Source: Skeletonema tropicum (taxonomy: Eukaryota > Bacillariophyta > Thalassiosirophyceae > Thalassiosirales > Thalassiosiraceae). From it: a DNA stretch of 64,000 nt. A program made the translations under genes and the position numbers. The notes under the pieces were generated by a model. It saw only the letters and a list, made by a program, of their open reading frames with translations. It ran no database searches and was not told the DNA's origin. The stretch covers positions 1,364,001 through 1,428,000 of the forward strand of contig CM074148.1 of assembly GCA_037178625.1 (NCBI GenBank). Direction: 5' to 3'. Shown one piece after another: positions 1 through 11,500 of the stretch; within the stretch, counting starts at the first letter, position 1, and each line of letters starts with the position of its first letter.

Positions 1-125
1 ACGTGGTGGTGCGTAACAAGTAACATAACTGAGATCCATTGCAAAAAAAATGCGGTGAGGCAGAGTGGAGTAAACCAAAGGAATAATTACTAAGTGGACC
101 TACCGCTGATAGAAGAGTTTCCGCC

Positions 126-1176
126 ATGGCGGCCGAGGGCGATAATATTATTAGATACATCTACGGAGGTGCAGACGGCGATCGCATTGGAAACATTGAA
201 CTTCCTTGGACTGATACAAATCATGTCATCGTCGTCGTGGATGAATCCATGACAGCCATTCTACGCGAGGCATTCGAAGAGCATCCTTGGATTATTAAAG
301 TCATTTGCCATGATAGAGTCGAACGCATCGAAAAATATGCATTCTGGAGCTGCCAATCCTTGCGGCGAGTCATCATGCCGGGCGTGAGGATTGTTGAAGA
401 TGAGGCATTCTATGAGTGTGAAGTCCTGGAACATGTGGAATGCGACGAGCTGGAAATAATTGAGGACCATGCATTCACACGCTGCAAATCTTTGAGGAGC
501 ATCAACCTGACATCTGCCAGGATCATCAAGGAGAGTGCATTCAATGGGTGTAGAGTCATGGCAGATGTGAAATTTAGTAGTAAACTGGAACGAATTGAGG
601 AGGCAGCATTCGCTTTCTGCACGTCTCTTGAACGAATTACCATCCCATTGAAAGATGGCATCATTACTCGCGATAATATATTCCAGGGGTGCGAAAATTT
701 GAATTACGTTGATCTGGTCGAGGGAGCACTGCATGAAATTATTGCTGCTTTGCAATTGGAGGAATGGGGGAATGATATGCACGAAGAAATTGATTTAATC
801 AATCATATTCTTCCCTATGTATACGTTGGCGGCCCAGGGTCGGATCCGGGAGAAAAGGCCGAGGCAATATGGAGGTGGATTCGATCAGTGCTACGCAAAA
901 ATTATTTACTACAAAGAAGAGCATCAACGTGTATTAGACGAGGCTGCAACTACCCTCCATCATGTTTTGCCTCATGATATTTCGACCAACCACGTTCTTC
1001 CTTTTCTCGAGTTGCCAGCACACACGTTTGAAATAGAAGAGGTAGAAGAAGCAGCAGATGAAAGTGAGATAGGGAATTCCTCTGAAGGAGAGGATTCAGA
1101 AGAAGAGAGCGACGAGGAGGGAGGGGAAGAGGATGAAGAGGAGGATTACCACGAGGAGATAGACAATGGATGGTGA
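126..1176 (+). pseudogene. BspA-type LRR protein gene, frameshifted (copy A)
   Basis: The start ATG lies in a good context (GCCATGGCG). The product begins MAAEGDNIIRYIY and is followed by about seven LRR_5 repeats with the pattern I-x-x-x-A-F-x-x-C-x-x-L-x-x-I (residues about 40-190). It continues into a conserved C-terminal part with the WIRSVL motif, HDI..NHVLPFLELP and an acidic tail. Near 894-899 a run of five A replaces the four A seen in copy B. This shifts the frame so that the first ORF stops at 977, while the real C-terminus continues in another frame to 1176. Intact paralogues in the window are 336-345 aa and uninterrupted, so this copy is probably broken. A sequencing error in the homopolymer is the main alternative. 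BspA-type LRR proteins are usually surface or interaction proteins; no signal peptide is visible here. Confidence 0.8.
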
Positions 1177-3080
1177 CGTGGGGGGAGAGGAGGATCACAA
1201 AGATGATGATGAACATGAGAGATCACAAATAGGAAGAGACAAAAGCAAAAGACAAAGGCGATGAATGACAAGAAGGGCGGGGGGTGGGGATATGACATTC
1301 GTTTGAGGTAGGCTTTGTGTTGTTCAAGAGATCCTTTGCTCAAGCAGGGACAAAAGATTGTTGTACTAGAATAACATAAGTTTATGTTGTATTGCCTATG
1401 CAATCTGCTGTGCCAATGCTTCATTTACTGCCACCCAAGCTCACCAAAGGAAAGAGAAGACAAGAAATAGCAAGTTACTTAAAGTTGGACACAAAGACGA
1501 CATACTGCCTGAAGCTGAAGATAGAGGTAATGGATCAAGACCAATGTGCTGGAGAAAAGGGAGAACATTATTCATCGCAATTGCGTGAGGCAAATCAAAC
1601 AGGAGTGTGGTTGCAGCATCGTCCTTGTTGCATGCAGGCCAGCCAGGTAAATAAGTACCAGGTGAAGACATTGGTCGTCGTAACGGTACCCGTAATTATC
1701 CGACCAGATTCGACAGCCTCAGTGCTTTTGCAAGACAAATAATGGAAGCAACGAATAAAATAAAATGGCATCTCCACAGAATGCAACCATCAACAAGATA
1801 AGAACGCATCTTCATAGATGGTCAATGGTGCTACCACTTTGTTGACCAGGGCCATCAGTTTTTCAGATAGAGATTGTCAATCGATTCCTCTCCACCTCCA
1901 CATCCACAGCATGCAAAGTATCGCACTTCCGCAAAAGCAAAAGCTGTACATATCCGATGAGGCTCTTCGTCTCAAAACAAAAGCAGCTGCTCATCGTCAC
2001 ACAACACGGCATTTTACATTGCCATCGATATCAATAAATATTTCGACTTGTCAAGCGATCTGTTCGCAGAGATGTGCAGTCGAGCCTACTCCTACTCCGC
2101 CAGGTTTGCGAGAGGGAGGATGCCATGCGGGGCCGAACTTTGGAGGGAGTGGAGGTACATCTTTGCAGCTTGGGGCCAGTTGGCGGAGAAGGAGAGTGGT
2201 CTAATCGGATCGTCACCAAAAAGGAATCTGCGGAGCATTGGGCCCATGCCGCCGTAGGGACAAATAACAGAAATTTCAAAGTACATTTAAGTTGCTCAAT
2301 ACCAATACCAATAGGGCCCACGGTCACATTGGCCCTTCACATCTTCAGAACAGCCTCAACAGATTTGCTACGTTCGGCCTTGAGATCACTTATGATATAC
2401 ATGTGGGATACGTCTCTCCCAAGACCACACCTGCAGCATGTAGCACTTGTGCTGGAGCTTCCCAAGGCGCGTGTAGGTGTATAGTACGGCTTTTGGTAGC
2501 TTTGATAGCTCGGGACACAACTTCTTCGTATATTCGCCGCTGGCATCCTGAGAAGCGGCAACGGGTGACATGACAAAGTTCCATGATCTATGCCCGAACG
2601 ACCCGCATTCTGCCACATCAATGAGTTGTCGGCATAGACTAGAGTGTAATGAAACCACTTTGCTCCTCTCATCCAATTCACCCTCAGATACTCAACCTAG
2701 AAAGAGACGACGACCATCGTGACAGATTGTGTCGACCAGCCGGTGCCGGTGCGCCGCAGGTCTATTTGACAACAAGTTGATAACGATTCGAGATTAAAGA
2801 AGTGCAATAGTGGATGCACAACAACCTAATGATATACCGTCTGCACATAGTATGGTGTTGGTGTGTCTCCGTTACTCTACTACTACTTTAAGACTTGTGT
2901 TACAATTCGACAGCGCGCTATCCTATCACCTGTTGCGTACCACCTTAAATTAAGTGGCCAGACATGCGCATCTCTGTCTCTGTAGGACGTTCACAAGGAG
3001 CTATAGTTACGGTTCGAGGCTTCCGCAGAGAGCGGCCAGGTCGGCACCCATGGTGGCCACGCACGGTTGTTTTGTGTGAT
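1177..3080. other. Intergenic, no supported gene (copy A)
   Basis: Several overlapping ORFs of 60-140 codons occur on both strands, but none shows a domain. All are equally present in copy B simply because the DNA is duplicated. A degenerate relative of 1816-2103 recurs at 21178-21470, and one of 1625-1805 at 21865-22080. In those relatives the ORFs are not preserved, so this is most likely non-coding repeat-derived DNA. Confidence 0.5.
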
Positions 3081-3359
3081 CTTTCAGGGAAGTTGAAGAA
3101 AGTTTCAAAGAAGTTTCGGTCATGTTGCGGTCATGTTGCGGTCATGTTACGGTCATGTTGCGGTCATGTTGCACGCGATGTTAGTTTCGGTCATGTTGCG
3201 GTCATGTTGCGGTCATGTTACGGTCATGTTGCGGTCATGTTGCACGCGTGAAACATGACCGTAACATGACCGTAACATGACCGTAACATGACCGTAACAT
3301 GACCGAAACATGACCGAAACTTCTTTGAAACTTTCTTCAACTTCCCTGAAACCTGAAAG
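3081..3359. repeat. Fold-back repeat with 11-bp minisatellite arms (copy A)
   Basis: A left arm beginning CTTTCAGGGAAGTTGAAG pairs with a right arm ending CTTCAACTTCCCTGAAACCTGAAAG (the right arm has a 7-bp internal duplication). Between them an 11-bp motif, CGGTCATGTTG with G/A variation, is repeated ten times in two blocks of five, each block ending GCACGCG. The reverse complement of the motif is then repeated six times. The whole element can fold into one long hairpin. Copy B (28969-29214) has 4+5 forward and 4 reverse units, so the repeat number changes. Confidence 0.9.
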
Positions 3360-5840
3360 TCGCCGTCAAGAAGTTTAAGTGGAAATTGGAGTCTCCTATT
3401 TCAATGATTCCAATTTCCAATTCGTCCCGTTGCCGATGACGATGACGATATTTTGATACTTTAGTTACTCTTATTCTCTACGCCCGAGGGTCAGGATGAC
3501 AAAGAAAATAATATTTAAGGGGTGGCGTGGGAAGTCTTGAGACGGCCTGGTCTGGTCATGGCTTATGAGACAAAAACTCCTTCGATAGTGTGACTGTTGA
3601 TTTTGTTGTAATGATCGCTTATTATCTGCCATTCACATTCAAGGGCGAGAGGAATTCCTGTATCATAGGCTAGACCACCGAATGAATCAATGCAACGAGC
3701 GGTGTGGATAATTCCACTTTGAAACGAATGTTATGATACGCTGAAGATGCTCCCATTTCAGCCGCAAGTCGTTCCTCCATTTCTACACAAGCGCAAGCGG
3801 CTCAGTCGCTTGCGGTAGCAGCAACGTGCTATTGCACAAACGTTGCGGTGATATTCCTTTTTCTATCGCCTTTTCTTCCAAGCATTCTTTGCCATTGTGC
3901 TGATAATTTCTCCTACAGCAATAGAACATCTTCGGTGCGTCGCTGGCTGGGGTTGATAAAAGAATACGCCGCCGGCTCGGGTTTGTGGAGATGTATTTGG
4001 AGGTGCAGCGGCAGCGGCAGCAGCGTCTAGGAAGAATTATTTTATTGTGCTGTCGCATATTGACGACAACTGCGTACTATTATTATTTGAGGCGGTAAGT
4101 AAGTTAGTGGACAGAGTCGGCGGGAGGCATCATGGAGTTGAGACTGGAAAGATATCTGCCTATCTATCTTATATCTACCTGTATCGCAGATCTACATATC
4201 TACGAGTACCTGACTTCTACTTCTACAGACTTGCCCACAGACTTGCCATTGCTTCTCAACCTTACTCCTACAGACTTGCCCACAGAGTGGTCATTATAAT
4301 AGTACTTGTACTTCTTCAAGTTGAAGTTCTTCCAACCAACCAACCTCCCAGAAGTATTATTTGCCGCCCGTCGGTCATGGTCATTGTTTAGTATGGCACT
4401 TTCTCTGTCCCATTGTACAATGTGACAACACCAACACGAATATCTTGGCGGGCGTGACGGACCGGGCTTGTGATGATCGCAGAGATTGAGCTACAGCTAC
4501 ATACAGGTGCAACTCTCCATCTTCATCTTCGCTCCTCCTCTTCCACTTCCACAGATTCTCGAGAAAGTAGGTAGAGCAAGATGAGGATGAGGACACGTCT
4601 TAGTCTTAGTCTTAAAATCTTCAAGCCCAGAATCATAGCAATTAGTATGTCGATGGAGCTATGGAAAGGAACGGAACAAGATATCGTGAGTAGGACGGCG
4701 TAGAGGCAGAGCACGAAGCACGAGAGCACCAGCAACGCCACCAAAACCAAAAGCAAAAGGAACTCAAGTCTCAAGTGAAGATGAACATGATCGGGTGAAG
4801 AAGGTGAAGAAAAGAGTGAGCTAGTAGTGGCTTAGTCTAAGATGACGTGGACGTGGCATGATCAGCACGATCGAATGATGGCTCGTCGAAAGATGATGAT
4901 GATGGTCAGCTCAAGCTCGAGCTCAAGCTCAAGCTCAAGGTGTTGCTTGGGCTTGGCTTGTGCATTTTGATTTTGTATTGGAGCTGCACAGGCACAGCTG
5001 TGCAGAAGTTGAGTTGCAGATCTTTTTCTTGAACTGGCGCAGGGGCAGCAGCGGCATGGCTGGAGTAGGGGGCCAATGATGTAGCTCAGGAAGTGGGAGC
5101 AGCTGGATGGCATTGCATCCATTGCTTGGATACATTGTATATTTCTTTGTAATGGGTTGGTAATCTGAAATCCTTTCGTTCGTTAAGGAAAGGATACACA
5201 AAGCGGGACCAAAAATGTGAGCATACCCTCCTCTCTAGAGAGCGCACCTGTATGTAATCATATTCAACCCAAACTAAATACGCGGAAAGTCTCGAGGAGA
5301 TGTATCCAGATGCAAATATTTTAGGCGATCGATTTATGGTGAGACGGTAAAGAGTTACAGACGTACCAAAAGTGCCTCTTTTCGCTAGCAATTCTAGTGA
5401 TTCTATGTATGAAGCCTGCGTATATGAGTACCAATGCAGCCGCTGTAATGCGAATATCATGCATACGATGACTCCCAGCGGTTTAATCGAAAGGCAATAA
5501 CATGCACTATCAAATTATGGTAGGTGTTGTAGTTAGAAGGGTCGGTGTTGCGGCGTAGAAGGGCGTAGGGGCAACTTCTGCAGTTGAGTTTTGTGTTTTT
5601 CTAATCCTAATCCTTTGTCTCTCGTCCCCAATCCCAAGCCCATGTCCGTATGTCCGTCCCAGGTCTTTTGAATTGAGATGTAATGCCACCTAATCATATA
5701 TTTTGCTAATATTACTTATCCTCAACATTTTACTATGCCAGCATTAGCAGCAAGATTTAATAATATCCAAATTTCATCTTCCTCTACCTCCAATCTTCCT
5801 CTTGTTATCATCTTGCCATCTGATCCTCTCGCCTACGTCA
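3360..5840. other. Intergenic, no supported gene (copy A)
   Basis: Nothing with a recognisable domain. ORFs of 60-124 codons here are low-complexity or in shadow frames. A hexanucleotide run lies at 4909-4939. The segment 5620-5840 is the 3' flank of the LRR gene that follows and recurs at 22370-22677. Confidence 0.5.
4909..4939. repeat. GCTCAA hexanucleotide repeat
   Basis: Five near-perfect GCTCAA/GCTCGA units. The copy B counterpart at 38509-38533 has four, so this is a variable short tandem repeat. Confidence 0.8.
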
Positions 5841-6869
5841 TCAATTTTCTCTTTCGCCATGCAGGATATCAATAAGTGATCTAATCCACCTTGGTACTGG
5901 TATCGGACACGCCTGTTCGTCACCTTCCTCCATATCTTCCTCATTGTCACTATCGCCCTCGTCATCTTCGAGCTCCTCCACCTCAGATGGGTGCCATGGC
6001 AGCTCGAGAAAAGGAAGAATATTATTCGTCACAATATCGTGAGGCAAAGCAAGTTGGAGCTTAGCTGTCACCTCATCGACCAAATTTTTGTGTCGATGCT
6101 CAGCTTGGTAGTGAATAATTTTGTGGAGGACTGATCTAATCCACCTTCGTATCACCCGGGCCTTTTCCCCGTAATCATTAATGAAATAGCCTCCAGCAGA
6201 TGCAGTTGGAAGAATCTGATTGATTGAGTCGATTTCTTCCTTCATATCATCTCTCCATTCCTTAATTTGTAAGGCGGCGGTAGTTTCATGAATCCCCCCA
6301 ACCAGATCAACGTGCTCCAAATTATCACACCCCTGGAATGTATCATCATTGGTAATGATGCCATCTTTCATTGGGAGGGCGATTCGTTCCAGAGAGCGGC
6401 AATTCATAAATGACTCCCCCTCAATTCTTTCCAGCTTGCTACTAAATCTCACAGCTGCCAGGGCTTCGCAACCACCGAAAACATCCTCTCCAACTGTCTT
6501 GGCACATGACAAACCCATGCTCCTCAAAGATGTACAGCCAATGAATGCCATGCGCCCAATTCTTTCTAGCTTGTCACATTCGACACTCGTCAGGGCGCGA
6601 CAATTATAGAATGCACGCGCCTCAACCACTGTGACGCCCGGCATGATGACTCGTCTCAAGCGACGGCAGTGATCAAATGCAAGTCTTTCAACCTTTTCGA
6701 CTTTATCGTGACAGATGACTTCGATGATATTGCGATGGTAATTGAATGCTCTACGCCGAACGATTGTGGTGACTTGCACGATGATATGAGTTGTATCACG
6801 AGGAATATGTTCGCCCGCTGCGCCAGTGTAAATGTATCTAACGAAATTATTATCGCCTTCGTCCGACAT
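5841..6869 (-). CDS. BspA-type leucine-rich repeat protein (342 aa)
   Basis: An intact ORF starting MSDEGDNNFVRYIY. LRR_5 units of about 23 residues with the signature xAFxxCxxLxxI occupy roughly residues 40-190 (for example AFDHCRRLRRV, AFYNCRALTSV, AFIGCTSLRSM, SFMNCRSLERI). A conserved non-repeat C-terminal half follows, with IRRWIRSVLHK, LALPHDIVTNNILPFLELP and an acidic stretch ending near PVPRWIRSLID. No signal peptide or membrane segment is visible, so a cytosolic or nuclear location is likely. BspA-type LRRs generally mediate protein binding; the partner is unknown. The copy B orthologue (39417-40454) is 345 aa and also intact. The start was chosen because all paralogues in the window begin with the same MSD/MAA..GDN motif. 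Confidence 0.85.
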   Translation of the reverse strand: MSDEGDNNFVRYIYTGAAGEHIPRDTTHIIVQVTTIVRRRAFNYHRNIIEVICHDKVEKVERLAFDHCRRLRRVIMPGVTVVEARAFYNCRALTSVECDKLERIGRMAFIGCTSLRSMGLSCAKTVGEDVFGGCEALAAVRFSSKLERIEGESFMNCRSLERIALPMKDGIITNDDTFQGCDNLEHVDLVGGIHETTAALQIKEWRDDMKEEIDSINQILPTASAGGYFINDYGEKARVIRRWIRSVLHKIIHYQAEHRHKNLVDEVTAKLQLALPHDIVTNNILPFLELPWHPSEVEELEDDEGDSDNEEDMEEGDEQACPIPVPRWIRSLIDILHGEREN

Positions 6870-8507
6870 GATTGGAAGATATTACGATTACAGCGAGCGA
6901 TGTGGTAGAACGAAATCAAGCTACCTTCAACACAAAGCTGAACCAAAAGCAACCAAGAACACAGGCATGATGCCCATCACTACTTGTAAGTAGCTTGTAG
7001 CCAGAAGCAGAACAAGAGTTGGTATGTGAAATCTTGACCGCTAATGTGCTATCAATTAGTACCGAACGGTTTCGTAGCCAAAATCGTTTGGGTTGGAGTT
7101 TGGACGCCCTGCTGAAGTTGTACGTGGGCTGGATTTGAAGGTAAAAGTACGGTATCGTAAGGGGATGGGGGGCAAAGCGCGTTCTTTATTTCCCTCAGAT
7201 TGCTTTATTTTCAGCTGATTCGGGGGTAGCCCCCGTTTGAGGAAGAATATCTGCCCCGTGGGCGACAAATCTTTTGCTCTCTCCGAATTCTCAATCATCC
7301 CATGCTATCTACGTGCACCATAAAAAAATAATAATGGCTGTGACGATGTGTTCATAATTAATATCATGTCAAGCAACAAGCAGGCGGTGGCGACGACAAC
7401 CGGACAAGCAAGAGGCGGCAGCACCAAAGGTTAGTGCTTCCAGTTTTATTATATTCACGTTGGCAAATCGATCAGAAGCAGAGAAGAGGAAGGGAAGAGC
7501 ATGGTATCGTAATTTGTTTGGAAAAGTTAATGGCCGAATGGAAGGTCGCCCTCTACTTTGGTGGTTGTAGAGTGCTCGTCTGCCTCAAAGTCTTACATTC
7601 ATTGTAATATTGTGGTCTTCATGGTGCGTGTAAAGGAACGGAGCGAGCTGGCGTTCGAGTTGTTCAACCCTCCGTGGGCTGTGTATCAGCTGGCGCGTCA
7701 CCCCCGGATGTATCGACACTCTCCATGAATGTATCATCCTTTGATCACGAGATAACGTCCCCCTTCAAACATTTTATGCATCATGTGATTCTCTTTTGAC
7801 GGTGGTTGTGGTGGTCATATATATTATTGTGTCTATTATCAATGCCTCGTCACATAATATTATCTAACCATCCATGATTCATTTTTTGTCCTTCCCACAA
7901 AGGCAGCCAAGACAAATCGATACCTCTCTTAATATTATTATTGATCGAAAGCTACAGTTTCAGCGGGGGGAGATAAAACTCGATTAGTAGCTTTTACACT
8001 TCACCAATGAGAATATCTTTAATGATCGTCTCAACTGGCACAGGCAGGTGGGTCCCCCCTCCCTCCTCCTCCACGTCCACGTGAGGATGGTTGTGATCAT
8101 TGCATGGGAAACATGAAGAGCAAATCCCAAGGATCCCTATTGATTGGGACTTCTCCCACCTCTAGATCATATTATCGAGACCTTACTCCAACAAAAGCCT
8201 GATCACGATGTGTATCTATATGGCAGCGTTGAGAAGAGTGCTTACGATTCTTTCCGCCCCGAAGCGGATGTTGCGGATCAAGCTCCAATTATTGTTGCTA
8301 TTACCCTGCCCTACTCGTTTATATACTTATACTTATAGGATGACAGCATTCAATAACCAATGTAGTACTATATCTTTATTGATTCTTTCCTTCATCGTCT
8401 ACGGGGCAAGCAGCTCTGCGTCTCGTCCAAGCTAGAGCACAACTTTCGACGCACTCACTTTTACAGCACCGCAGTCTTCAACAACTAAAAGCATCATGAA
8501 CAAGACT
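6870..8507. other. Intergenic between convergent-side LRR and DNA2 3' end
   Basis: No supported gene. An 80-codon minus ORF at 7056-7298 is not preserved in copy B (indels and changed bases). This region should hold the promoter of the LRR gene at its left side and the DNA2 3' UTR near 8400-8507. Confidence 0.5.
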
Positions 8508-11500
8508 TCAATTTATAGCTTCTGGAATATTTTGAACCCACCCACGTTCACGACACGACTCCAAGACGGGCCGTAGCACATCACTTCCTCGATGCAACGT
8601 GGAGTAAGATCCAATGATAATCATTTTGTGTTTGGCTCGTGAAAACGCTACGTTGAGACGGCGAAAGTCTTGTAGCAATCTCCCCGACTTGCCTTCATCA
8701 TTGCTCCTAACAAGAGAAATGATCACCACTGATTTGTCTCTTCCTTGAAACCGATCAATTGTGCTCAATTCAAGCCCACTGTTGCTCATCAAATTAAGAC
8801 TGTCTTTTAGAGCACGCAGCTGAGATCGGAAGGGCGTAATAACACCAATCGAAGTCAGTGATAGGCCGCAACCTGATAGCGCTCTCACGCATTGCTCCAC
8901 TAAAGATATCTCTGCAGTATTCACTGGGCCCTGACTCTCCTTGGCCGTACAATCGAGGAATACGACGGGACAATTTGGGTTGACGACTCTCTCAATCCAC
9001 TTCATGCCGGGACCTGTTTGTTGTTTGGGAGTGGCAGGCAAGCAGAGCTTTTGATTCTTTACCTCATCGTTGCCACACTTGAGCAGTCCTTTGTACGCGA
9101 CAACGTTGGAAAAATGGCATATGTCCTCATTCATTCGATATTGCATCGTCAGTTTGGCCACTGCATCGGGGAATCCTTCTGCAAGATGCATGAGCATGGA
9201 CTCACCATATCCTATATCCAGACAAAGTAGGGTACAATAGTAGAGAGTTAGACTTCCAGAGCAAGATATATTGCATGTGGGGAAGATATAAGATATCCAA
9301 ACTTACCAGCTTGGTCGGCCACCTCGCTCACTACAAGCGGTGGAAGTTGCATGTGATCTCCAACCAATACAAATGAATCGGCCGCCATGATTGCACCTAA
9401 TATAGCAGGCTGACTTATCTGTCCTGCTTCATCGACGATTACGACATCAAACTTTTGCCCCGCCAATAGTGAACTGCGTGGCGCAGTGAGAGCACTTACG
9501 CCTACAACCCGCGCTGAAGTTACGACATTGAAGAGAACATCGGCATTTGGCTTCATACAAGTTGATGACATTTTGTTAGATACTTGCCTCTCAGCTTCAA
9601 GTGCAATGTTCTGAGCCAGCAGCTTCTGGACGTTTGCATGGCAAGACCCCTCTCTTCCTATTCTCACAATAGGATTTGGAACCAAGTCACTAGAATTCAC
9701 ACCACTACCAATTAGTTTCCATAATAAATTGTCAACTGCAGAATGGGTGTAACTTGTGAGGAGAACTCTTTTACCACGAGCCACAAGCAAGCGAGTTAAA
9801 AAGACAATTACAGAACTCTTCCCAGTGCCAGGGAGTCCTTGAATAAGAGCAAAATCCTCCGCCGCAATCACCTTGAGAACAGCTGCTTTCTGATCTGAAT
9901 TAAGCTTTGCAAAGTCTCGTTTCAAACCGCTTTTGTCACAACCAGACACAAGATCATTGAAAGAGATGTCCTCTGAAAATAGGCCTTCTTCAGAGACAGC
10001 GCTGAATCGAGGTGGCGGCTCCAGCCTTATAATAGAGTTTGTAATGCGACGACGACGAGCGGAGGAATCAGTGTTTTGAGTAAATTGTTTCATTTTGAGC
10101 GGTGTCTGACCAAGAGCCTCTGTAGAGAATGACGGTATATCTAGCGTGAAGAAGTTCACTAAAAAGAAGAACGAGAGAGCAATTGATGAGTAAAGAAGAG
10201 ATAAAGTCATTTCCAAGTAAAGCAAAGTGTCGACGGATCCAAGACAGTCTACAAGTCTTACCCAGATTTTGGAGCAGTAATCCAGCTCCATTTGAAAGCT
10301 CATCTCTGTCAATCCTGAACATGGTATTATTGCTCAAACGACTAACATCCTTTTGCTGCAGAACAATATCGATACTACTTTCTGCTACGCTCGACACAGA
10401 GCCTCTAAAGATAAGTATACGCTTTCTCTTCGAGTTGCACTTAGTACCTGCTTGTTGCCTATTTCGGGTGGTGAAGGACGCATCATCCGTACGAATAATG
10501 ACGTAAGTTCCCTTCTCAAAATGCAGATTCGTAATGGGTTGCTTTGATTTGTTCTCAGAAGATCGACAAAAACGTATCACTGCATCACCATCGATATCGG
10601 AATCATTCTTCTTGACAAGAGTTGCTGATAGATGAGTCTCATCCAAAATCATGGAAGAAATGCATCGGCCGTCGCTTTTTTCTTTTTCATCAGAATCATA
10701 AAGCCATGATTTTGCAATATCTGACGGAGTAGCATGACGCTCTAGATCAATCAGACGATCCCATTTCCGAAAGTAATCCAAATCCGTTTCTTTCAAATGC
10801 CCAGTGAAGTGATCGATGAGTTGTCGGTGGGGCAAACTAGTTCGAGGTGCATTAGTTGACGATTTATTTCCAGCGTTGTCCGCAGCCGTGTACATCATGC
10901 ATTCCCTATTTTTGTAGCAACGTTCGCAAGAACTCGTGTTTGGCAGCAGCGGTGGTAAGGCACTTGGCGGCGGATCATTCACTACCACTTTCGACCTATT
11001 GTTGCCTTCCTCGTACTCGAGTGCTATGCCACGAGGTCTCGCTGCGTCCAACACATCACAGACAATTCCATTTCTTTGTCCGATCAACGTCTTGATTTCA
11101 CTCAACGATGGCTTGATGTGTTTGGCACAAAATGACTTGTCATTAAGATAGAGCAACATTCCACTACTGGCAGCACCTCTTTCTATCAAATGTGACGTCT
11201 CCTTGCCATTCATGGGACCCCTGTCGCCATAGGAGGCAGAACCATGTCGAGCTCGAAGCATGATCGTGTAGACTGAAAGCTGCGCCAAGTGGTTGTGTTG
11301 TGGATTTTGGTTGTGACCAGTCTTCAGCTCGACAGGTACCAAAGCATCTTGCTCCGCATTATCTGCGTTCGGAGACGTGGAGGATACTACAGGTTTGATG
11401 CGCCCCAACACAGTTGCGTCGACATTGCCTTTCAAGCCCAACTCAGGGACAAGCGCCCACTCTTCAGTAGCAAATACTCCGTCCACGGATAGAAATGCAT

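Noticed and set aside
2090..2681. Possible decayed minus-strand gene with several overlapping frames
   Set aside because: No frame stays open over more than about 110 codons, no motif was recognised, and both duplication copies have the same breaks.
3081..3359. CRISPR-like regular repeats
   Set aside because: The 11-bp units are contiguous with no unique spacers and occur in both orientations in a eukaryotic context; it is a fold-back minisatellite.
4047..4391. 114-codon plus ORF present in three places (also 30690-31034 and 37656-38000)
   Set aside because: Its recurrence is explained by the segmental and 2-kb duplications; the sequence is low-complexity Tyr/Ile-rich over CTACAGACTTGCC repeats and has no domain.
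7056..7298. 80-codon minus-strand ORF upstream of the LRR gene
   Set aside because: The copy B counterpart (about 40640-40880) has changes and indels that do not keep the frame, and no domain is visible.
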